NCBI RefSeq assembly: GCF_030409555.1
Contig: NZ_JAUFPU010000019.1
Location: 310,001 to 374,000 of the forward strand
Reading direction: 5' to 3'
Source of the DNA: Chitinimonas viridis
GTDB lineage: Bacteria > Pseudomonadota > Gammaproteobacteria > Burkholderiales > Chitinimonadaceae
Length of the DNA: 64,000 bases
Below the pieces are notes generated by a model. The model saw only the letters and a program-made list of their open reading frames with translations. It was not told the origin of the DNA and did no database searches. Below are positions 1 through 9,281 of this stretch, piece by piece. The position numbers and the translations under genes are program-made. The stretch's first letter is position 1; every line of letters begins with the position of its first letter.

Positions 1-1166
1 CTATCCCATGGAATGGGTGCAGTCTGTAACGACCAACGCCGCACCGACTCGGCATTGCGCCCTTCATGCAGCAAACGGGCATCGTCCTGAGTCGCCGGTC
101 GTAGCCTTAGGCCTTGTGCCAGCAAAGCCGCCGCGACTCGCTGCGCCCCCAGGCCATCTACCAGTTGCCCCGATCGCTGCGACAGACTGCGGCGCAAGCC
201 ATGGTTGCCTGCCAGCAGCCGTATGGCCTCACGCAAACCCGCCACGGTCACCTGCCCGGCCTCGCCTAGATACAGCTGCGCACCTGCGGCTGCCATATGT
301 TCCGCATTGGCAACCTGATTAGGCGCAACCGCAATGCATAGGGTTGGCAGGCCCAAGGCAGCGCGCTCCCAACTGGTGCCACCGCCAGCACCGACAAAAA
401 GGTCGGCCTGGCGCATCAGGCTGGCAAAGTCAGCCACATGCCGGTGCAAGCGCCATTGCGGCTTGCCCTCTGCTTTTTGCACCAAACCTGCCCAGGCTGG
501 GTTGGCCGCACCCGCCACGAAATCCACCTCCAGATCGGGCAGGTCTGCCAGGGCATCCATGGCCTTGAATGTCTCTCCGCCGGCATCCACCCCGCCAAAA
601 CTGACTACTACCCGCCTTGCCACTGGCGAAACCATCGTCGCTCCGCCACGGTACGCCGGCCGCAGCAAGGCATAGCGTGGGCCAAGCAAGGCCCTGGCAT
701 GGTTTGGCAGCAAGCGGGTGTAATCGGCATGTAGTGCTGACAGATTCTGGTCCAGCAGCAGGTCGGCCGCATGGCCACGATTGGCCAGGTCGTCCACCAC
801 CGCAATGCACTGGGCGTATTGCCGGGCGGCCTGCTGCCAATGTGCATCCAGGCCATAATGGTCCACCACCACCCAATCGAACTGGGCCTGCGCGGACAAC
901 ACTGCCCGCAAGGCGTCGATATCCGCTTGCCAGTCCAGGGCTGCCTCGATATCCACCTCGGCCACCTCCCCCGGATAGACCGCCGGCAAAGCATGGACAA
1001 CAAAACCCTGGTCCGCGATAAGGTCGAGCGCATTGCCCGGCAAGGCCCTGCAGGCAAAGCTCACTTTTGCACCTGCCGTAGCCAGCACATGGGCCAATGT
1101 CAGGCAACGCATGACATGCCCGGAACCTATTGCCAGCGATGCATCTGCCCGAAACAGGATATTCAC
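1..1166 (-). CDS. pseG: UDP-2,4-diacetamido-2,4,6-trideoxy-beta-L-altropyranose hydrolase fused to a GNAT domain (partial)
   Basis: PseG removes UDP from the activated altrose intermediate in CMP-pseudaminic acid synthesis. The N-terminus shows the family signature R-A-D-A-S then GSGHVMRCL (the conserved His that acts in catalysis), followed by VVVDHYGLD and a GT-B-like C-terminal half with GAGGGTSWERAALGLP. From about residue 350 a second domain begins (LRLRPATQDDARLL, then EGRNAESVRRWS), which looks like the start of a GNAT acetyltransferase, the fold of PseH, the preceding pathway step. The gene continues past base 1, so the fusion's end is not visible. The start is a GTG overlapping the pseF stop as GTGA, which indicates translational coupling. 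The reading frame is open throughout. Confidence 0.9.
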   Translation of the reverse strand, partial: MNILFRADASLAIGSGHVMRCLTLAHVLATAGAKVSFACRALPGNALDLIADQGFVVHALPAVYPGEVAEVDIEAALDWQADIDALRAVLSAQAQFDWVVVDHYGLDAHWQQAARQYAQCIAVVDDLANRGHAADLLLDQNLSALHADYTRLLPNHARALLGPRYALLRPAYRGGATMVSPVARRVVVSFGGVDAGGETFKAMDALADLPDLEVDFVAGAANPAWAGLVQKAEGKPQWRLHRHVADFASLMRQADLFVGAGGGTSWERAALGLPTLCIAVAPNQVANAEHMAAAGAQLYLGEAGQVTVAGLREAIRLLAGNHGLRRSLSQRSGQLVDGLGAQRVAAALLAQGLRLRPATQDDARLLHEGRNAESVRRWSLQTAPIPWD

Positions 1167-1873
1167 GGCTGTATCTCGCCTCCTGCCAACAGGGCGCCAT
1201 AGAGATACTCCGCCCGCTGCCAATCCTCTGCCGTATCGATGTCCTGCACCAGATGGCGCGGCAGTATCACGGGCAAGGAGGCAGGCGAGAAAATCACCTC
1301 ACCCCGCAACCAGGCCTCGGCCCGGCCCCAGTAGAACTGGCCGGCATCATGGTAAGCCTCTTCCAGATCCTGCGAGCGGGTGTTGCGATACTCCGGGTAA
1401 AGCGCATCGATACAGCCATCCTGGTCCAGTCGAATGGCGCGCTGCACCGGAAAAGGAAAGCTGGTTACCGAGAAGGCATAGGCCTTGTCGGTGCGGGCAC
1501 TCAGCGCGGCATGGCCGGCACGCAGGTACTGCGCCTGCACGAAGGGCGCCGTGGCATAGATGCAGCAGGCCATTTCCACGGGCTCGCCCGCTGCCTGCAA
1601 GGCGGTAATGGCGTGCTGTATCACCGCGATGGTGGTGGTGTGGTCATCGGCCAGCTCAGCTGGGCGGGTGAAAGGCACCTCGGCCCCCAGGCCAAGGGCC
1701 AGCGCCATGATCTCGGCGTCGTCCGTGCTGACAACGATACGGTCAAACAGGCCACTCGCCTTTGCTGCTGCTATGGAATAGGCCATCATGGGGCGCCCAT
1801 GAAACAGCCTGATGTTCTTGCGCGGTATGCGCTTGCTACCGCCCCGTGCGGGAATAATGGCGACCTTGGTCAT
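1163..1873 (-). CDS. pseF: pseudaminic acid cytidylyltransferase
   Basis: Activates pseudaminic acid with CTP to give CMP-pseudaminic acid, the sugar donor. The 236-residue protein has the nucleotidyltransferase signature IPARGGSKRIPRKN at its start and the later ATAPFVQ and YHDAGQFYWG blocks typical of PseF and NeuA relatives. Length is normal. It sits 63 bp after the methylase and overlaps pseG by 4 nt, inside a same-strand pseudaminic acid operon. Cytoplasmic. Confidence 0.95.
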   Translation of the reverse strand: MTKVAIIPARGGSKRIPRKNIRLFHGRPMMAYSIAAAKASGLFDRIVVSTDDAEIMALALGLGAEVPFTRPAELADDHTTTIAVIQHAITALQAAGEPVEMACCIYATAPFVQAQYLRAGHAALSARTDKAYAFSVTSFPFPVQRAIRLDQDGCIDALYPEYRNTRSQDLEEAYHDAGQFYWGRAEAWLRGEVIFSPASLPVILPRHLVQDIDTAEDWQRAEYLYGALLAGGEIQP

Positions 1874-1936
1874 ATCATGGCAGCTATCTTAGGTTGTCCG
1901 GCAACTCACCATCCCCCTGCTCAACGCAGGTGGGCG

Positions 1937-2554
1937 TCAACGCTTTTCCAGCAGGAACCAGGTGCAGTCCGTGCCTAGGAAAACCGGGTCGCGACGGTAG
2001 CTGAAACCGTAGTCCACCAACGCCAGATCTGGGTAGCGATCCAGCATCTCACCAGCGAAATCCCGTTTGAACAGCTTGCCTTCATGTCCACGGTAGCTGA
2101 TCTCGACCGGCGACGGATTGTAGTACTCCACCAGCAGGATGTAGCGTCGGCTGGCTTCATACAGCTTGCCATAGGCAATGGGCAACAGCTCCGGCGCCAG
2201 ATGTATCAATACCCCCTTGATCAGCGCAAGGTCCGATTGTTTGCTTACCGGGTAGTCAAACAAGGAGCCATGCCATACATCGGCAATACCCAACTGGCTG
2301 ACCTCGGCATGTGCCTTGGCATTCAGTTCGACGCCCGACAGCTGGCAATGTGGCAGTAGTTGCCTCAGGGCTTGCAGGTTCAAGCCACGGTTGGTGCCAA
2401 ATTCGATCAGGCTTTCCACCTTGCCTGTGCGCCCCAGCACCTTGGCAAACAAGGCCAGGTTGCTGGCCAATAGCGCCGGTCCGTGATTGCGCTCGACATA
2501 GTCATCGCCGAAATCACCTTGCCAGAAGGCTTCCTGTTCACTGGGTGTACGCAT
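1937..2554 (-). CDS. pseudaminic acid biosynthesis-associated methylase
   Basis: A 205-residue class I SAM methyltransferase. The SAM-binding loop reads LIEFGTNRGLNL (about residues 49-60), followed by a GVELNAKA acidic loop and LALIKGVLIHLAPE. Late motifs VEYYNPSPVEISYRGHEGK and KRDFAGEML match the family found almost only next to pse genes. It probably methylates the nonulosonic acid or a precursor, but the position modified cannot be read from sequence. It lies 56 bp after the TylF-type methyltransferase. Confidence 0.85.
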   Translation of the reverse strand: MRTPSEQEAFWQGDFGDDYVERNHGPALLASNLALFAKVLGRTGKVESLIEFGTNRGLNLQALRQLLPHCQLSGVELNAKAHAEVSQLGIADVWHGSLFDYPVSKQSDLALIKGVLIHLAPELLPIAYGKLYEASRRYILLVEYYNPSPVEISYRGHEGKLFKRDFAGEMLDRYPDLALVDYGFSYRRDPVFLGTDCTWFLLEKR

Positions 2555-2610
2555 TGCTGCCTGCCTAAGTAGATGAATACCAAAAAAACACCAGCGACTT
2601 TACCGCCAGC

Positions 2611-3495
2611 CTAGCTGGCCGCCTTGCGCCAGTAAGCCGAGAACTCGTCGATCGGTAATAGCTCGTCAACTATCCCATGCGCCTGCCTATAGTCGTCCAC
2701 CGCCTCCTTGCAGCCCGGAAACGACAAGTAGTCATCGACGATGACAAAGCCGCCAGGGGAAAGCTTGTGATACAGGTGCTGCAGGCCATCCATGGTCGAC
2801 TCATACAGGTCGCCATCCAGCCGCAGAAGGGCCAGCTTCTCGATAGGCGCCATTGGCAGGGTATCCTTGAACCACCCCTTGAGAAACTGTACCTGCTCGT
2901 CCAGCAGGTCATACCGGGCAAACAGGTCCTTCACGGCATCAATGCCTATGGCCAGATAAGGGTACTGCCCCTTGCTGAAGTCCAGCCCCTTGTCCTGCAC
3001 CAAGCTGGCCTTGGGCAGACCATCGAAGGAGTCCGCCACCCATACCTTGCGGTCATCCATGCCGTGTGCCGCCAGGAAGCCCCGCATGAACAGGGTGGCG
3101 CCCCCCTTCCACACCCCGGTTTCTATCAGGTCGCCAGCAATCCCATCCAGCCGTATCCTATCCAGGCACTGATGCAGATTGTCCATGCGCTTGCGGCCTA
3201 TCATCGAATGGGCCACAAACGAGAAATTGCGAAACTCGGTAATCTCTTCCTGACCGTTCGGCGTCGTGCGCATCGCGGGCAGCACACCGCCAGTCTCCTT
3301 GTTGCTGGTCACCGCAGCAAAATACGGCGTCTCCTCTATCGCCAGGAATTCCTTGATCAACTGGCCTATCGCCGGGCGATCCGGAAAAAACAGTGATTGA
3401 TACGCCAGCATCACGATCCTGGCTTCATTCTCGATATAGAGATCGTTCAGCAGGCTTTTCTTCAGCAGGGACAAATAGCGTTCGCTTGGGTGCAT
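2611..3495 (-). CDS. TylF/MycF-family O-methyltransferase
   Basis: 294 residues resembling the TylF/MycF macrocin O-methyltransferases, which methylate sugar hydroxyls using SAM and a divalent metal. Diagnostic pieces are IETGVWKGGATLFMRG (SAM site), VWVADSFDGLP, LLRLDGDLYEST and FVIVDDYLSFPGCKEAVDDY, where the Asp residues would bind metal. It lies 30 bp after pseC in the glycan operon. I infer that it methylates the pseudaminic acid derivative or another sugar of the same glycan. An N-terminal extension of roughly 100 residues precedes the Rossmann core. Confidence 0.8.
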   Translation of the reverse strand: MHPSERYLSLLKKSLLNDLYIENEARIVMLAYQSLFFPDRPAIGQLIKEFLAIEETPYFAAVTSNKETGGVLPAMRTTPNGQEEITEFRNFSFVAHSMIGRKRMDNLHQCLDRIRLDGIAGDLIETGVWKGGATLFMRGFLAAHGMDDRKVWVADSFDGLPKASLVQDKGLDFSKGQYPYLAIGIDAVKDLFARYDLLDEQVQFLKGWFKDTLPMAPIEKLALLRLDGDLYESTMDGLQHLYHKLSPGGFVIVDDYLSFPGCKEAVDDYRQAHGIVDELLPIDEFSAYWRKAAS

Positions 3496-3525
3496 CGACT
3501 ATCCTATGTTTGCCTACTATCCCGC

Positions 3526-4677
3526 CTAGGCTGCAATGGCTTGGCGCAGTGCTGCCACCACCTGATCCTGCTCGCCATCCTGCAAAGCAGCGTACATGGG
3601 CAGGCTGATAGCCTCGGCGTAGTAACGTTCCGCTTCAGGGTAATCACCCTGCTTGAACCCCAGCGACTGGTAATAAGGCTGGGTATGTACGGGGATGTAG
3701 TGCAGGTTCACGCCGATACCCGCCATACGCAAGGCATCAAACACCTTGCGATGATCCAAGCCACCCTGCACCCTGACCACATACAGGTGCCAGGCCGATT
3801 CCGCATCAGCTTGCCGGTGTGGAAGTTGCAAAGGCAGATCGGTCAGCAGTACATCATAGCGCGCAGCCAAGGCGCGGCGGCGTGCCAGGAACGTCTCTAG
3901 TCGCTGCCACTGCGAATAACCCAAAGCCGCCTGGATATCCGTCATCCGATAGTTGTAGCCCAGTTCCAGTTGCTGGTAATACCAGGGGCCATCGCTCTCG
4001 CCCTGCATCAATGCAGCGTCGCGGGTAATGCCGTGACTGCGCAGGCGAGCCAAGCGTTCGGCCAGATCATCGCGATTCGTCAGTATCAAACCACCCTCGC
4101 CGGTCGTAATGATCTTGACCGGGTGAAAGCTGAATATGGTCATATCTGCGTAATCACCGCAACCCACCGGCCTGCCCCTATAGCTGGCCCCGACTGCGTG
4201 TGACGCATCCTCAATGACATAAAAACCATATTGGCGAGACAGCTCGCGTATGCGTGCCATATCGCAGCTCTGCCCGGAGAAGGCGACAGGCACCACGATC
4301 TTGGGCAAACGGCCCGCCAGTGCTGCGGCCTCCAGCTTGCGGGCCAATTGCTGCGGGCACATATTCCAAGTGCGCGGATCAATATCGACAAAATCGACAT
4401 CGGCGCCGCAATAACGCCCGCAATTGGCGCTAGCCACAAAGGTATTGGGCGTGGTCCACAGCAATTCGCCAGGGCCCAGGTCCAGCGCCAGGCAGGCAAT
4501 ATGCAGCGCCGCCGTGGCGTTACAGACAGCCACTGCATGCCTGGCCTCGCAATGCTCGGCAATCGCACGTTCAAACCGGGCAATGGCGGGTCCTTGCGTC
4601 AACCAATCCGACTGCAAGGTGGCCACCACGGCATCAATATCGGCCTGGTCTATCTGCTGGCGACCGTAAGGAATCAT
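3526..4677 (-). CDS. pseC: UDP-4-amino-4,6-dideoxy-N-acetyl-beta-L-altrosamine transaminase
   Basis: PLP-dependent aminotransferase of the DegT/DnrJ/EryC1 family acting second in CMP-pseudaminic acid synthesis: it aminates C4 of the 4-keto sugar made by PseB. The N-terminus IPYGRQQIDQADIDAV and the PLP-lysine block FSFHPVKIITTGEGG (Lys near residue 188) are characteristic, as is VIEDASHAVGASYRG. At 383 residues it has the usual length. Only 4 bp separate it from the pseB stop codon. Confidence 0.95.
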   Translation of the reverse strand: MIPYGRQQIDQADIDAVVATLQSDWLTQGPAIARFERAIAEHCEARHAVAVCNATAALHIACLALDLGPGELLWTTPNTFVASANCGRYCGADVDFVDIDPRTWNMCPQQLARKLEAAALAGRLPKIVVPVAFSGQSCDMARIRELSRQYGFYVIEDASHAVGASYRGRPVGCGDYADMTIFSFHPVKIITTGEGGLILTNRDDLAERLARLRSHGITRDAALMQGESDGPWYYQQLELGYNYRMTDIQAALGYSQWQRLETFLARRRALAARYDVLLTDLPLQLPHRQADAESAWHLYVVRVQGGLDHRKVFDALRMAGIGVNLHYIPVHTQPYYQSLGFKQGDYPEAERYYAEAISLPMYAALQDGEQDQVVAALRQAIAA

Positions 4678-4681
4678 GGCA

Positions 4682-5692
<1,011 letters not shown>

Positions 5693-5758
5693 TCAGAAAC
5701 ACAGAATCCCTTCCAGGGCCTCTGTCTTGGATTATCAATCAGGCCATACAGGCAAGAA

Positions 5759-8278
5759 TCAAGCCAGAACAGGCGTAGATGCCTGCTCTTTCTGTGTTTC
5801 ACACCATGCTAACCAAGCTGTCCGCAAACCGTCTTCCAGATCACGCGTTACCTGCTCGGCATTCATCAGTGGCGAATCCTGCATGTTCTGCCGCAGCGCC
5901 CCCCGTATCCCGGCCAAGCGCTGGTAACCGGCCGGATTGTCAAAAGACACGGCGATATCCACATACTCCTCCTGTGTCTGGGCAATGAACTGCTCCAGGC
6001 CCACGCTGGTATTCATGCTGACGCCCATGCGTTGTATGGGTTTGCGGCCTGCCAGCGTCAATACCGGCACGCCCATCCAGAGATCATGAGCGGTCGTGGT
6101 GCCGCCGTTGTAGGGGAATGGATCCAGAGCGATATCTATCTGCTGGTGAAAGGCATAAAACTGATCCAGCGGCTTGCGGCCAAACAGCCTGAGCTGCGCC
6201 ATGGGGAAACCGCAGGCCTCGAATGTCTCGTTCACCGTGTCATTGAGGTTGGATTCATCATCCTTGCCGCCGGTAAACATATGCAGCACCGCCGTAGGCA
6301 TACGCTTGAACAGGGTGGCCCACAGCGTGATCACCTCATTGTTGATCTTGCCGAAGGCATTGAATGAAGCAAAGGAGAGGTGACCGTTACGCAATGCAGG
6401 CAGCTCCCCGACTTCCAGGCCCTGTGCCTCATCGGCAGGCCGGTAACACCAGCCGGAACTGGGCAGGCGCAGCAACTTCTCGGCGTGCAGCGACTCCGTC
6501 ATGCCTACCGGATCCATGCGCGCATCGGTAATCCGATAGTCGATCGCTGCTATACCAGTGGTCGTCGGCATGCCTATCCAGGTCATCTGTATCGGCGCCG
6601 CTTTGCGCGCAAACAGGTACAGCCGATGATGCGCCGTATGGTTGGAGAGGTCGATCAGGATGTCGATCTCATCGAGTCGCAGCAGCTCCAGCACCGCCTC
6701 ATCCGACAGATCATGGATAAAGCGCCAATGGTCCGAGTACTTCATCAGCCGCAGCGTAACCGTATCGGTATAGGCGTGGGTCGAATAGCAATAGATATCG
6801 AGCTTGTCCTTGTCATGCTGCTGCAAGATAGGCTCAAGAAAGAACGCTACCGAGTGGCCACGCAGGTCACCCGAGACAAAGCCCACTTTCAAACGACGAT
6901 CCGGCAGCACTTCATTGGGCCACACGACATCCTTGCGCAGCAGGTGGCGGGCAAACAACCGGTCCCAGTCCTTGTAGGCATCGGCCAGACGCTCGGGCGA
7001 AAGCTCAGGGTCATAGTTCATGCAGAACAGCATGCCCGACGCAGCATCCGGGTGGCGTGGCTGCTCCTCCAGCACCGTCCGGTACACCGCCATCGCCTTG
7101 GCAATCTGCCCCATCTTGAGCAGCAGGCTGGCACGCGTCAGCAAGGTTTCATGGGCACCTTCGGCTATGTCCTCCAGTTTTTCCATGAACACCAGCGCCT
7201 CATCGAAACTCTGGCGCTCCTGCAGTATGTTGATCAGCTGCAGGTAAGGCGATCCCCAATCGGGCTTGGCTTCAATCGCTTTGCGGAGCAGGGCCTCCGC
7301 CTCTTCACCTAGGTTCTGACGGCTCTTGAGATTGGCCAGGCGGGCCAGCGCCTCAGAGTGGTCAGGTTTGATCTCCAGGCAGCGCTCGTATTCCTGCTGC
7401 GCCTTTTCATCCTGCTTGCGGAACTCATACACACCGCCAAGGTAGCAATGCGGGTCGGCCGAGTCTGGCGCTAACTGCGCTGCCCGCATGTAGTAAACGG
7501 CAGCCTGGTCCATCCAGCCCAAGCGTTCGTATGACAGCCCGAAATTGACGGCTACCTCCACGTCATTGGGGAAGTACGCATATAACTTGCGAAAGTACTC
7601 AATGGCCATGCCATGCATGCCGGCCAGCTGGCAGGTTGCCGCCAGGTTGTAGAGCACCCCCCGGTCCTTGGGTGCCTGCTCCAGTATCAGGTCCAGCGTA
7701 TTCTTGGCTTCCGCCAGATTGCCCAGGCGTATCAGGCAGGCTGCAATATTGTTCTTGATATCCAATGAATCGGGCGTCGCCTCGCCGGCCACACGGTAAT
7801 GCTGCAGCGCGCTTTCATACTCATGCAGCTCATACTTGCAGTCGGCCAGGTAAAGATGTGCAGGAATCAAATCCGGGCTTTGCGCCAAGGCTTTCTCCAG
7901 CGGCGGCACGGCATCCTCTGAGTCCCCCTTGAGCACCAATACCTGCCCCAGATTGAAGTTGGTACGTAGATCATCGGGTGCCAGGGCAACGGCGTGCTCA
8001 AGCAGCTGCTTGGCCCTATCCAGGTCATGCTGTTGCAGGCAAACCTGCGCACGGGCATTCAATGCCCGTAGATGATCCGGCTGTGCGTCCAGTACCCAAT
8101 CCAGCACCCTGCCCGATTCCTCGGTACGTTCCAGCAAAAACAGGCTGACGCCAGCATAGAATGCTGCCGGAACATCCTGCTGCTGCGCCAGTAGGCGAGC
8201 CTCTGCCAAAGCCAGCGCCTGGTCATGCTCACCCTGCTCCAGGCAGGCCTCTATTGCTTGATCACTTGCTAGTGTCAT
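5759..8278 (-). CDS. TPR-repeat SPINDLY/OGT-type protein O-glycosyltransferase (GT41)
   Basis: 839 residues. The first 440 or so are tandem tetratricopeptide repeats (recurring A-x(3)-Y and P-pattern 34-mers). From about residue 460 it has the GT41 catalytic region of O-GlcNAc transferase: RRLKVGFVSGDLRGHSVAFF with the conserved His, then IDILIDLSNHT, APIQMTWIGMPTTTG, FNAFGKINNE (the Lys matching the UDP-contacting Lys of human OGT) and FPYNGGTTTAHDLWMGVPVLTLAG. All key positions look intact. Because it is co-transcribed with pse genes it may place GlcNAc, or pseudaminic acid itself, on Ser/Thr of a surface protein. The donor is unproven. Confidence 0.9.
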   Translation of the reverse strand: MTLASDQAIEACLEQGEHDQALALAEARLLAQQQDVPAAFYAGVSLFLLERTEESGRVLDWVLDAQPDHLRALNARAQVCLQQHDLDRAKQLLEHAVALAPDDLRTNFNLGQVLVLKGDSEDAVPPLEKALAQSPDLIPAHLYLADCKYELHEYESALQHYRVAGEATPDSLDIKNNIAACLIRLGNLAEAKNTLDLILEQAPKDRGVLYNLAATCQLAGMHGMAIEYFRKLYAYFPNDVEVAVNFGLSYERLGWMDQAAVYYMRAAQLAPDSADPHCYLGGVYEFRKQDEKAQQEYERCLEIKPDHSEALARLANLKSRQNLGEEAEALLRKAIEAKPDWGSPYLQLINILQERQSFDEALVFMEKLEDIAEGAHETLLTRASLLLKMGQIAKAMAVYRTVLEEQPRHPDAASGMLFCMNYDPELSPERLADAYKDWDRLFARHLLRKDVVWPNEVLPDRRLKVGFVSGDLRGHSVAFFLEPILQQHDKDKLDIYCYSTHAYTDTVTLRLMKYSDHWRFIHDLSDEAVLELLRLDEIDILIDLSNHTAHHRLYLFARKAAPIQMTWIGMPTTTGIAAIDYRITDARMDPVGMTESLHAEKLLRLPSSGWCYRPADEAQGLEVGELPALRNGHLSFASFNAFGKINNEVITLWATLFKRMPTAVLHMFTGGKDDESNLNDTVNETFEACGFPMAQLRLFGRKPLDQFYAFHQQIDIALDPFPYNGGTTTAHDLWMGVPVLTLAGRKPIQRMGVSMNTSVGLEQFIAQTQEEYVDIAVSFDNPAGYQRLAGIRGALRQNMQDSPLMNAEQVTRDLEDGLRTAWLAWCETQKEQASTPVLA

Positions 8279-8344
8279 CGTTCCGCGTCTCGGGATAATG
8301 TGGGCATGTTGAATGGAATAACACAGCGCACGGCAGGCCTGCCG

Positions 8345-9106
8345 CTAGCGGCCCAGAGGCTGGGCCAGTGTGGGGTCGAGCTTGATAGCTTCATCCATGA
8401 AGGTGCTGGACTCTGCACCTCTATCCAGTGCCTGCAGCAGCAAGCCCAGGTTGGCGTGCGCCAAGGCAAAATCTGGCTTGAGCGACAATGACTGCCGGTA
8501 GCAGCGCTCGGCAGCCTCGGCATCTTCCATGGCCTGGTAGGCCAAACCCAGGTTCAGGAGCGCCCCCGCGTCTTCCGGCAAGCGTGCCACAGCCTGTTTG
8601 AACGCCGCCAAGGCCGGTTCGGCCTGACCCATTGCCAGCAGCAGGCCACCCAGGGCGAACGGGGCATCACCACGCGACTCATCAAGCATGCCTGCACGGC
8701 GAAAATGTCTGCGCGCTTCATCCACCTTGCCAAGCTCGCGGCAAGCCACCCCGGCCTGGAAGTAACCGTCGGCTACATCCGGCTGCAGGCTGATCAGCAA
8801 CTCATATTGCTCCAGTGACTCAGCCCACTGCCCCAGCGCGGCATGGGCATGTCCCTTGGCTTGCATCAGGGGTATCGTCAGCTCGGGCTGGTGCGCTACC
8901 CGGCCCAGGTATTCCAGGCTATCGCCATGGCGGCCATCTGCCTGTGCCACCAAGGCACGCAGATACCAATTGCCGCCATGCTCGGGATACCGAGTGGCGA
9001 GCTTTTCACACAGATTTTCAGCATCTTGCAGCTTGTTTTCACGCAGGCACTGCCAAGCCCATTCAGTAGCTTGGTCCGGGGTAAGGTAGAGCGGATCTTC
9101 TTTCAT
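8345..9106 (-). CDS. tetratricopeptide repeat protein
   Basis: 253 residues made almost wholly of TPR helices (for example WYLRALVAQADGRHGDSLEYL, GNIG-like turns and FALAHANLGLLLQALDR). It has no catalytic domain and no signal peptide, so it is probably a cytoplasmic adaptor. I chose the ATG at 9106 (MKEDPLYLTPDQ) because the upstream extension to 9199 reads as non-globular and Cys-rich. Neither start has a good ribosome site. It is the first gene of the operon leading into the glycosyltransferase and pse genes and may help select acceptors. Confidence 0.8.
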   Translation of the reverse strand: MKEDPLYLTPDQATEWAWQCLRENKLQDAENLCEKLATRYPEHGGNWYLRALVAQADGRHGDSLEYLGRVAHQPELTIPLMQAKGHAHAALGQWAESLEQYELLISLQPDVADGYFQAGVACRELGKVDEARRHFRRAGMLDESRGDAPFALGGLLLAMGQAEPALAAFKQAVARLPEDAGALLNLGLAYQAMEDAEAAERCYRQSLSLKPDFALAHANLGLLLQALDRGAESSTFMDEAIKLDPTLAQPLGR

Positions 9107-9167
9107 ATGGCCGATACGTGATTGAGTTTGAAAGGGACCAACAATAAGGACTGCTGCGGCGTGGCAC

Positions 9168-9185
9168 CCAGCGCAGCAACGCTGG
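9168..9185. repeat. short inverted repeat in the operon leader
   Basis: Perfect 6-bp arms CCAGCG and CGCTGG around a 6-nt loop, 62-79 bp upstream of the TPR gene start at 9106. It lies between that gene and the terminator of the secreted-protein gene, where the promoter of the glycosylation operon should be. It could be an operator or a leader hairpin. I could not identify a convincing -35/-10 pair here. Confidence 0.35.
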
Positions 9186-9236
9186 ATATCAATGAGCATA
9201 GCAAGGACAAGCCCCTGCGCGAAGATCGCCCAGGCG

Positions 9237-9266
9237 AAAAAAAACCACCGTCGAAACGGTGGTTTT
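9237..9266 (-). terminator. rho-independent terminator of the secreted-protein gene
   Basis: On the minus strand a stem AAAACCACCG / CGGTGGTTTT with a 6-nt loop runs straight into a U-tract (eight A residues on the plus strand at 9237-9244). It is 15 bp past the stop of the gene ending at 9282 and isolates it from the operon downstream. Confidence 0.9.
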
Positions 9267-9281
9267 CCTCGAAGCCCGAAA

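Noticed and set aside
430-1200. Long minus-strand reading frame inside pseG in another frame
   Set aside because: Its Gly/Arg/Cys-rich translation is an overlap artefact; the true PseG frame has clear motifs.
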